This document shows, one piece after another, positions 58,701-64,000 of a stretch of 64,000 bases of DNA. Positions within the stretch are counted from its first letter, which is position 1, and each line of letters starts with the position of its first letter. The stretch spans positions 46,031,821 through 46,095,820 of the forward strand of contig NC_082637.1 in NCBI RefSeq assembly GCF_030936135.1, given 5' to 3'. The position numbers and the translations under genes are program-made. The DNA is from Gavia stellata. Taxonomy: Eukaryota; Chordata; Aves; Gaviiformes; Gaviidae. The notes under the pieces are model-generated. The model was not told the origin of the DNA and did not search any database. It saw nothing but the letters and a program-made list of their open reading frames with translations.

Positions 58701-61273
58701 TGAAACCAAATCTGCTATAGGAGGAGCCATACAATCTTAATGAGCATTCTGGAACAAAAAGAATTATACTGCATTTACTCTATACCTAATTCTAAGTCTG
58801 TAGCTACTTTACAGCATTGTCAGTAGATCTTAAACCTACATTTAGTTTTGATAACCACAGAAAATGAAGAAAGGTCTTCCAACAGCACAGAACTGTGTCA
58901 GTAAATCCTGCTTTCCATGCTGTTGCTATTAAAGGCTTATCATGAAGGTCAAATGCACCCCATCTCCTGTTCATCTTCACTTTTTACTACAGGTCTGTTT
59001 GGCTCATGAGCACCATTGTAATTTAATTCTGATACAGGGCTATATTGCCACATCATGTCATTCAGCAGACTAGTAACAAAATATACTGGTTTAGAATGAG
59101 CTAGCCAAAGTTTTTAATTAAGTTTTCACTTTATGAGCTGGGCTTTTTTGTTTGATTCTTTTTTTTTTTTTTTTTAACATTGGCATTTCTAGAATTTAAA
59201 ACAAATGGCAAGTAATACCTGGTAATTTTTTATGCAGTAAGTTTTCCATCACTGTTTTAATGTTGAGCCTTTCTTCTAGATCTTCATGATTTAAGCCAAA
59301 CTCCTGTACTACATTTTCAATAGCAACACCAATAGCTTGTATCTGGGAAGGCGTTGGAGGAGGCAGAGCAGTCAGCAGCTGTTCTTCTTGCTTTTCCTTT
59401 AAACATAGTAAGACTGACATTTTAATGATTTTCTTGAGTTGCTTAATGTGCTAGAATGAATACCTGCAACTCATCCCAAGTAACATCACCATAGGCTTTC
59501 CAGATAATGGAGGTAGTGGGAAGCAAGAACATCAAGAGAGAAACTGTTGCAAGTATGTTGCAGGTATAAAGAATTAGAGGCTTCAGTAATGTGCAGAGGT
59601 ATATATACATGTATTTGGAACATTAAAAAAAAAGTCACCAATTCTTTCATCACCTATGAAGTGGGAAAGGGTAGGAGTTAAATAGGAAGAAATAGAAAAC
59701 CTGCAGAAGACAAATATTTTTTGTCCACTTCAAGCTGAGAAAATAGAAGGAACAGAAGATATTTAATTGAAAAAAATAGAAAGTAAAATTGAGGTTATGC
59801 TGGAAGTTATTTAGATGTTTATGTTCAAAACTAACCTATTTCCTTTACATATAAACAAGTCTGTAATACTCCACAAATTCTTTATTTCATTTACAGTATT
59901 TCCGAATTGAAATCTTCATCCTGACATATAATTTCTAATTCCACCATACTAACTATATTTGCTTATTGCTACTCCTCATTGCTTTGGACTTGCTCAAAAC
60001 TCTTCACTGTTGAAACATGCCAATGAAATATACACTAAGAAGAATACATGTAACTAGTCTACAAGAAGAATTATAGAACAGCAAAACAGAAGAGTCAGTT
60101 GGTACAGCTTTTTTATTATACTTCTATCACCAGTAACAAAATGTTACTGAGTTATACCTTAAAAGAGGACTTCTTTTAATAATAATAGACATGAAGAAAG
60201 TACAAAATAAATTTCAAAGCTGAGCGCAGAAGCAAAGTCCAGATCCCAAGTCTACTCTTATTACTAGTATCACTTAGCTTTTAAGAATATTCAAACATGG
60301 TAAAAAATAAATGCAGAACAATTTTAGAAGCAGTGCAGTTTTATTGTCATTAGTAGGGTGAGGACAATTTCATAAATCTGCATTTTATGCTTTTTCTTGT
60401 CCTTAACTCACCTTTAGGCTTTTCTTGTGTCTTTTCTCTTTAATGTGCTTATGAGCAAAAGCCACCGACTCAATCAAAACATCACACAATTTGCAGGTAT
60501 ATTTTGCTGATGGGTAGCTTCGAGGTTGCTAAAATAAAGATAGTAAAAAACCCTAAAATACAGAAAGATATTACCTTCATTTCATTCAATACCTTTGCTA
60601 AGTTGAATGACTTTAGCTCTGCAGCCCAGAAATCCTCACTTCAGCTTTCCTAACTCCATCTTTACAGTCAAAAAGTTTGCATATCAAATGAAATGCCAGA
60701 AGAATGGTGGTACTGGGTCAATCAAGCCCAACACTTTGTCTTTTACAGTGGAAAATACCCAGTGCCCATGGAAGAATGTATTAACCGAACAAACTTACAA
60801 TAAAACTTCTCTGCTCCGCTGCCTCAGCATCTAGTGATCTCATGTTAATTAATGAACTAAGGAAGCAGCCATTTTTTGTACTTGAATTGCTGCCAAACCG
60901 AGATTTATTATAGTAAAAGAACCCAAAAGATAACCTGCCTTCTCTTGACAATTCATTAACAGCACCATTTTGTACATTACATCAATTTTATAACTAGACT
61001 TTCTAGCTACAGTCAGAGAAATTGCTCAAAGTATACCCTCTATATTGTATTTACAGCCAAAAAAAATAGGAGAGGACTATACAAGTAAAGACAGTGGCAC
61101 CTTCTTCAGTCTATAAATGCAGTCTCGCTTCAATCGTTCTTCAGCTTGCTGCAACCCTAGAAGTTCTTTTGCTGACAGCACAGATTCATCTATGACTGGA
61201 CCATCCACTTCATCGTGATCATACTCATCTTTTCCAGTTCTTGATCTTCTTGGTTTCCTAAGCTTCTTCATTT
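34658..61273 (-). CDS. TUT7: TUT7 (ZCCHC6), terminal uridylyltransferase 7, missing only its 5' exons
   Basis: Twenty-five minus-strand coding exons join in one frame of 1,329 residues plus TGA and match human TUT7 (1,495 residues) from about residue 190 to the end. In order: a C2H2-like finger; an N-terminal nucleotidyltransferase/PAP-associated module that is catalytically dead (SDINID in place of SDxD); a long acidic linker in one 1,139-base exon; a CCHC knuckle; the catalytic module with [15 protein letters not shown] and the third aspartate in EVDISL; and two more CCHC knuckles. The family adds uridines to RNA 3' ends in the cytoplasm: mono- or oligo-U on pre-let-7 (with LIN28) and U-tails on short-A-tailed mRNAs, marking them for DIS3L2 or XRN1. 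The first exon here (61273-61101) enters with one base carried from an exon beyond base 64000, so the start codon and promoter are off the window. Confidence 0.96.
35694..35752 (-). other. TUT7: Exon-like segment in the last TUT7 intron (alternative 3' exon?)
   Basis: Strong acceptor (CTTTCTCCTTCAG), 59 bases, then TAG followed by GTAAAT. If joined from the exon ending at 37994 it reads [19 protein letters not shown] and stops; if joined from 36048 it stops after nine codons. Either would replace the conserved C-terminus. Confidence 0.25.
36048..36124 (-). other. TUT7: Exon-like segment in the last TUT7 intron (cassette exon?)
   Basis: 77 bases between a good acceptor (ATGATCTTTTCAG) and donor (AATCAG then GTAAAC), open in the frame fed by the preceding TUT7 exon and encoding [20 protein letters not shown] plus SGRLNQ. 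Its length is not a multiple of three, so inclusion would shift the final exon frame and change the C-terminus. It is absent from the canonical human protein as I know it. Confidence 0.35.
37994..38319 (-). CDS. TUT7: TUT7 exon: basic linker and last CCHC knuckle
   Basis: Acceptor TTTTTCTGCTCCTGCAG, donor GTATGA. Encodes a Lys/Glu/Arg-rich segment ([21 protein letters not shown]) and the third knuckle, [14 protein letters not shown]. The knuckle is the kind that helps bind RNA tails. Confidence 0.95.
38830..39020 (+). mobile_element. Older CR1 LINE fragment, 5' part, split by a younger CR1
   Basis: Diverged CR1 3'-end sequence in sense orientation: an ACATGACCTAGAGGAGGAGA block, then GAATGAATGAGCAAAAGAATGG and GCAGATGAGGTTCCAG, as in CR1 reverse-transcriptase-coding sequence. 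It stops at 39.02 kb, where a better-preserved CR1 begins, and appears to resume at about 39.9 kb. Confidence 0.6.
39030..39890 (+). mobile_element. CR1 LINE, 5'-truncated, inserted in an older CR1
   Basis: Sense CR1 sequence covering the C-terminal reverse transcriptase region. Broken frames at about 39100-39504 and 39396-39758 include FVDDTKLSS (RT active-site type motif) and, in another frame, the CR1-typical [20 protein letters not shown] and [17 protein letters not shown]. Frameshifts make it non-functional. It lies in the TUT7 intron between 41802 and 38319, antisense to the gene. Confidence 0.85.
39891..40310 (+). mobile_element. Older CR1 LINE fragment, 3' part
   Basis: Continues the diverged CR1: GAGAAGGTACAGAGAAAGGC with AGCTAAAATGATGAAG, then GATGAAAGAAAGTACTACTT and AGAACTGGTTGCCG, all recognisable against CR1 3' ends. 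It flanks the younger insertion on its right. Confidence 0.55.
40579..40622. repeat. Exact 22-bp tandem duplication
   Basis: The 22-base unit starting ATTGACTGTCGCTCTAATGT occurs twice in direct succession inside a TUT7 intron. Confidence 0.85.
41802..41917 (-). CDS. TUT7: TUT7 exon: second CCHC knuckle
   Basis: Acceptor ATTTCTTCTTCAG, donor AGAAA then GTGAGT. Encodes [19 protein letters not shown] and [20 protein letters not shown], nearly identical to human. Confidence 0.96.
42408..42499 (-). CDS. TUT7: TUT7 exon, end of catalytic module
   Basis: Acceptor CCTTCCCCAG, donor GTAAGT. Encodes [20 protein letters not shown] and [10 protein letters not shown]. Confidence 0.95.
42635..42682 (-). 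CDS. TUT7: TUT7 exon, short (48 nt)
   Basis: Acceptor TTGTACAG, donor GTAAGT. Encodes [16 protein letters not shown], the nucleotide-recognition-type segment of the PAP-associated domain. Confidence 0.95.
43394..43571 (-). CDS. TUT7: TUT7 exon, PAP-associated part of catalytic module
   Basis: Acceptor CATTTTCAG, donor GTAAAA. Encodes [19 protein letters not shown] and [20 protein letters not shown]. Confidence 0.96.
44176..44253 (-). CDS. TUT7: TUT7 exon
   Basis: Acceptor CTTTCAG, donor GTGAGT. Encodes [20 protein letters not shown] and DKIEEL, 26 codons in phase 0. Confidence 0.95.
44362..44475 (-). CDS. TUT7: TUT7 exon
   Basis: Acceptor TTTCTTTTTCTAG, donor GTACAG. Encodes [20 protein letters not shown] and [18 protein letters not shown], 38 codons, part of the conserved central domain of the catalytic module. 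Confidence 0.96.
44562..44651 (-). CDS. TUT7: TUT7 exon
   Basis: Acceptor TTTTTATAG, donor GTAAGT. Encodes [20 protein letters not shown] and [10 protein letters not shown]. Confidence 0.95.
45639..45742 (-). CDS. TUT7: TUT7 exon with third catalytic aspartate
   Basis: Acceptor CATCCTAG, donor GTAAGG. Encodes [20 protein letters not shown] and [14 protein letters not shown]; the Asp of EVDISL is the third metal-binding carboxylate of the active site. Confidence 0.95.
46461..46518 (-). CDS. TUT7: TUT7 exon
   Basis: Acceptor AATGTCTTAG, donor GTAACT. Encodes [19 protein letters not shown], 19 codons plus one base. Confidence 0.94.
47018..47118 (-). CDS. TUT7: TUT7 exon with catalytic GSS...DLD motif
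   Basis: Acceptor CATCTCTTACAG, donor GTAGAT. Encodes [20 protein letters not shown] and [13 protein letters not shown]. The two aspartates of SDLDIC are the first two active-site carboxylates; this is what makes the C-terminal module the active one. Confidence 0.97.
47990..48076 (-). CDS. TUT7: TUT7 exon
   Basis: Acceptor follows an 18-base T run (minus strand) ending AAG; donor GTAATT. Encodes [20 protein letters not shown] and NFIRQDFP. Confidence 0.94.
48772..48922 (-). CDS. TUT7: TUT7 exon: first CCHC knuckle
   Basis: Acceptor TGTTTATGCAG, donor TACC then GTAAGT. Encodes [20 protein letters not shown] and [17 protein letters not shown]. It links the acidic region to the catalytic module. 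Confidence 0.96.
49049..50187 (-). CDS. TUT7: TUT7 large exon: end of pseudo-NTase module and acidic linker
   Basis: A 1,139-base exon (acceptor TTTCTACTAG, donor GTAAGC). It starts [20 protein letters not shown], the end of the N-terminal PAP-associated domain. It then runs through a long, low-complexity acidic linker with Glu/Asp runs (about 49365-49340 and 49712-49688), and the conserved [15 protein letters not shown] block, ending [16 protein letters not shown]. This linker is the least conserved part relative to human and is probably disordered. Confidence 0.96.
50553..50733 (-). CDS. TUT7: TUT7 exon, N-terminal PAP-associated domain
   Basis: Acceptor TGTAATTGACAG, donor GTATAT. Encodes [20 protein letters not shown] and [20 protein letters not shown]. 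Confidence 0.95.
51486..51617 (-). CDS. TUT7: TUT7 exon
   Basis: Acceptor CTGTTTCCTTTAG, donor GTCTGA (weak). Encodes [20 protein letters not shown] and [20 protein letters not shown], 44 codons in phase 0. Confidence 0.93.
52587..52706 (-). CDS. TUT7: TUT7 exon
   Basis: Acceptor TTTTTACAG, donor GTATGT. Encodes [20 protein letters not shown] and [20 protein letters not shown], 40 codons. Confidence 0.95.
53461..53587 (-). CDS. TUT7: TUT7 exon
   Basis: Acceptor TTTTGCTTTTTAG, donor GTAAGA. Encodes [20 protein letters not shown] and [20 protein letters not shown], then Lys. Confidence 0.96.
54462..54531 (-). CDS. TUT7: TUT7 exon
   Basis: Acceptor CTTTCTCCCCCCTAG, donor GTCTCG (weak). Encodes [20 protein letters not shown] and EKQ with the carried bases. 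Confidence 0.93.
55647..56213 (+). mobile_element. ERVL-like LTR (copy 2) in a TUT7 intron
   Basis: Starts TGTGCTGGTTTTGACTGGGA and ends GGGGTTAAACCACAAC, collinear with the LTR at 25504 but with small insertions and deletions (for example an extra block GGCTGAACAAGGTGGCTGCA near 55987). The right end is not a clean CA and runs directly into another LTR, so its target duplication is not visible. It is antisense to TUT7. Confidence 0.75.
56220..56947 (+). mobile_element. Second LTR of a different family, abutting copy 2
   Basis: About 728 bases beginning TGTGGGCATAAAGCAAGG and ending GACTCAGGTTGTGACA, with an AATAAA at 56816-56821 followed by a U5-like tail. It is distinctly more CpG-rich than its surroundings. 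I see no internal gene. Its class (ERV1 or ERVK type) cannot be settled by eye, and no target duplication is clear, so the borders are approximate. Confidence 0.6.
57585..57636 (-). CDS. TUT7: TUT7 exon, short (52 nt)
   Basis: Acceptor ACTTTTATTGACAG, donor GTAAGA. Encodes [17 protein letters not shown]. Confidence 0.94.
58660..58748 (-). CDS. TUT7: TUT7 exon with degenerate nucleotidyltransferase motif
   Basis: Acceptor TTTTTGTTCCAG, donor GTAAGT. Encodes [20 protein letters not shown] and NIDIQFPAN. Where an active enzyme has Asp-x-Asp this copy has Asp-Ile-Asn, as expected for the inactive N-terminal module. Confidence 0.95.
59219..59396 (-). CDS. TUT7: TUT7 exon
   Basis: Acceptor ATGTTTAAAG, donor GTATTA. 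Encodes [20 protein letters not shown] and the helical [20 protein letters not shown], ending KKLP. It begins the pseudo-nucleotidyltransferase module. Confidence 0.94.
60412..60528 (-). CDS. TUT7: TUT7 exon: C2H2-like zinc finger
   Basis: Acceptor TCTTTATTTTAG, donor GTGAGT. Encodes [20 protein letters not shown] and KEKRHKK, 39 codons in phase 0. The Cys-x2-Cys and paired His form the N-terminal zinc finger, which in this family is implicated in LIN28/pre-let-7 engagement. Confidence 0.95.
61101..61273 (-). CDS. TUT7: TUT7 exon, most 5' one in the window
   Basis: Acceptor CTCTTTATAAG; enters with one base carried from an upstream exon outside the window. Encodes [20 protein letters not shown] and the conserved [20 protein letters not shown]. 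The internal Met is not the start. The donor is the unusual GTGCCA. Confidence 0.92.
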
Positions 61274-63120
61274 CTTATAAAGAGTTATAAGAGCAAATAT
61301 GTCAAATAACTTCAGAGTACCACAGAGCATTTTGTTTTCTTCAGTTACCATTCTACTTATGTGCCTGTCAAAGAAGATACAGATCATCTACTCGCATGGT
61401 TTCATGATCTGTTCTGTGCTAGTCTGATAATAGCAAGAGGCTATATTTATGTCATAACCTATAGTACCTTTGTTCCAAACTACTAAAAACTAATTTGTCC
61501 CACTGAAGTCACTAACCTTATTTAGCTAGCTTTATTAAAACTGGAAAAAAACTAAAACTAAATGCAATAGATTTCACTGCCTAGTTGAGACACACCTGTA
61601 TGCCATTATACAGAAATGGTAGAATATATCCAAAGATTTCAGGATGCCTGGTCAGGCTTAGGTAGATGAACAAGCTAGAAAGTGAACTGACCCATAGACC
61701 ACTATGAATACCACAGATTTAGTGAGAGTAGGCCAATCTAAATGATTTTTAAGAGCTAACAGCACTATGGTATGGCACTGCCATGGCTTAGCTGACATAC
61801 AACAATTTATTATCACCAGTAGTAACTGTCTGCTAATGTTACTTGCCTCTCAATTAAGCCAGCATATGGATCAGTATTGCCCTCACATTATTAAATACAC
61901 AAGTGGAAAAAAAATAATAACAACCCCTACTGGCTACATAAGTCAATAAATAATGAACTTGCTAAGTATTTACACACATTGCTTAATAAAGCTATAGAAC
62001 TGGCAGAATAAACATGCTTAGAAAGCTTGTTATGTTTACAGCAAAAGTTCTGGAGCAAATTAATGTAAATACCACTTCTACTTTTAAGCAAACTTAGTCA
62101 TCATTTTGAAGTGGGAATTGCTACTGGTCCAAAGAATACCTGTAAAAATTATCTCAGGAATGAATATACACAGGCCAGATTTTCACAGTGACTTCAGATC
62201 ACATCTTACCTTTCACTTGAACAGCTATACAAGATGTCCAGATGCATGGAATTTCTAAAGTTCCCTGCTTCTGAGAAAGTTTATGCAACTTCCTTAGACT
62301 CCAAAACCTTTATCATAGCATGAGGTTTTAATTTGTAATAATTAAAAAAAAAGATAAACAACAACTGCTCTACCAAATATATTTAAAAAGTTTCTTTCCT
62401 GTGACCACAATTTTTGTCTCTAATAATTGGCAAAAGGGAAACAACCTGGTTGTGTATTTTCAACCAGTCGTTTGATTCAGTTCACTAAGCAGCATGCACG
62501 TGCTACTGTTGTAAACAGGAACAGGACAAGAATGGTAATATAATTTCTTTCAGCAGCAGCACAAGTTTATGCTGGAATAAACAGAACTTAATAGGTTGCA
62601 GGGACAGTACTCCAAAGGAAGCTCCAAGAAGCAGAAACAGAAGTCCGAGCCTCTGAACTTTACACATCCCTTCCATTTTCCATGCTGACCCTCCTGCTCA
62701 AACTCCTAAGACCCTGCCACAGTTGTTTAACTACATTTTCACTGATGAATGTAGACAGAACTTGGATAAAAATGTGTATTAAATTAACGTCTTTGCAGGA
62801 AAGCATGGAACAACTACCTACTTACCAATTATTTCTGTAACCACTAAATAACTTAAAAAAACTACAAAGTAAATAAATACTTCTAATATTTGGTAGTGAC
62901 AACCTAATTATAGGTTAATGGCTAAATAAAGTACTAAAGGCAAGTTAAAGTTAAAGCTCCTGCAGAAAAATCAGTGCCTAAGAGATTCAGTAAACTTCCT
63001 TGTGAGCTACAGTAAAAAGGCATAAAGGTAAAGGAAAGGAACAGCTGCATAAAAGATTTCAAGTAAAAGGAAATGCTAAAAGAAACATTTTTCGCAACTG
63101 TTTGCTACTTGACATAGAAC
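61274..63120 (-). other. TUT7: TUT7 5' intron, nothing further recognised
   Basis: AT-rich sequence with no segment matching the roughly 190 missing N-terminal residues of TUT7. That coding region is therefore expected beyond base 64000. Confidence 0.6.
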
Positions 63121-63124
63121 TAGA

Positions 63125-63660
63125 TTTTTTGAAGGGACCTCAAGAGGTGAGCTATGCCACGCCTGTGCTTCACAGTAGGATGAAATGAACTTTGTCCATA
63201 CTGAGCAATGCTCACCTAACCTGTTTCTTAAAGGCCTTCAGGTACATACTCCATGAGCTGCCCAGACAATCTCTCCAGTATTTCACTAACTTTACCATTA
63301 GAAACTTTCCCTTTACACCTCATCTGAACCTTTCTTGCTCAATTTTAGGCCCATTGCTTTGTGTCCCATCTACTGGAAAGATGCAAGCCAGATTACTACA
63401 TAAGCTTTTTAATACCTTTCTAGACAGCTGAAGACTGTTATAATGCCTCCCTAACCTTTCCTTTCGCAGAAAGGCTGGGGATTGTTTACAGGCCGGGGAT
63501 TGTTTACAGTTTATGTAGTTTCTGTTTTCTAAGTGCCCTGGCATTCTTCTTGCTCTTCTTTGGACTGTTTCCATTTTATTCATTCAAGTAGGGTGCCAAA
63601 GCGGGACAGATTACTGCTACTGATTTTACCAAAGACTTACAGAAAAAGGAGTATTTCAGG
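63125..63660 (-). mobile_element. Degenerate CR1 LINE fragment, antisense
   Basis: The plus strand reads as the complement of a CR1 3' end: AGGGACCTCAAGAGG, CCATGAGCTGCCCAGACAAT, TAGGCCCATTGCTTTGTGTC, CTCTTCTTTGGACTG. Many substitutions and small gaps show it is old. It lies in a TUT7 intron in the same orientation as the gene. Confidence 0.65.
63477..63509. repeat. 15-bp direct repeat inside the old CR1
   Basis: GGGGATTGTTTACAG occurs twice at an 18-base spacing, a local duplication after the CR1 insertion. Confidence 0.7.
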
Positions 63661-64000
63661 CTGCGAGTCTGTTTTCATGCCTCACAACACCACGGCACTA
63701 ACTACTCATTATGATCTTCTGATTCACTACGATTTCAGATTCTTCCCTGAAAAAAAATACTACTTTAAAATAACTTTTCCTCCTTCATTTCTACAGTTGC
63801 TATTCCTACTTATACAATGGCATTTGCACATATTTCTTTTGTATTTCATCCTATATGTAGGTCATTTCTCCAGTTGTGCCAGGTTATTTTAATTGACCTT
63901 CCTGCTTTTCCACATTCAGTTCCTAACAGCTGCACAGCGTATTCAAATTTAAAAGCACCGAATTAATAAGCATGCTGTCTTCATTCACCATCAGAATACT

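Noticed and set aside
1-64000. CRISPR arrays, operons, tRNA or rRNA genes
   Set aside because: No regularly spaced repeats or cloverleaf/rRNA signatures were seen; the sequence is vertebrate nuclear DNA.

Overview
The window reads as vertebrate nuclear DNA from a bird. Coding sequence lies in short exons with GT/AG borders separated by AT-rich introns, and the interspersed repeats are CR1 LINEs plus LTRs of an avian ERVL-like type. Two genes are recognisable, ISCA1 and TUT7 (ZCCHC6), lying head to tail on the minus strand. The same pair, order and orientation occur on human 9q21, which corresponds to the avian Z chromosome, so Z linkage is likely (inference from synteny).

Layout. Bases 1 to about 13.7 kb hold no gene I can support. 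From 13.76 to 16.07 kb on the minus strand a chain of five short in-phase exons with splice-like borders could encode a protein of about 141 residues that I do not recognise. A moderately GC-rich segment at 16.4-17.1 kb, with a GC box and CCAAT boxes in both orientations, looks like its promoter. In human the slot between GOLM1 and ISCA1 holds C9orf153, so that is a positional candidate only. ISCA1 occupies about 21.4-30.3 kb: four coding exons give a complete 129-residue mitochondrial A-type iron-sulfur carrier, starting in a strong CpG island with CRE-like, ETS and CCAAT elements.

After a 3.4 kb intergenic gap, TUT7 fills 33.7 kb to beyond the right edge. Twenty-five coding exons are resolved here, joining in one continuous frame of 1,329 codons plus the stop. 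They cover the C2H2-like finger, the inactive N-terminal nucleotidyltransferase module, the acidic linker, three CCHC knuckles and the catalytic uridylyltransferase module. The exons for about the first 190 residues and the promoter lie beyond base 64000. Extra exon-like segments near the 3' end suggest alternative C-termini.

Repeats. There is a young CR1 nested inside an older CR1 (38.8-40.3 kb), a degenerate antisense CR1 (63.1-63.7 kb), two related ERVL-like LTRs (25.5 and 55.6 kb, both antisense to their host genes), a different LTR abutting the second one (56.2-56.9 kb), two 16-base G runs, and several short tandem duplications.

Functionally, ISCA1 acts in late mitochondrial 4Fe-4S assembly and TUT7 uridylates pre-let-7 and short-tailed mRNAs. 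Nothing in the sequence ties the two pathways together; their adjacency is conserved synteny.
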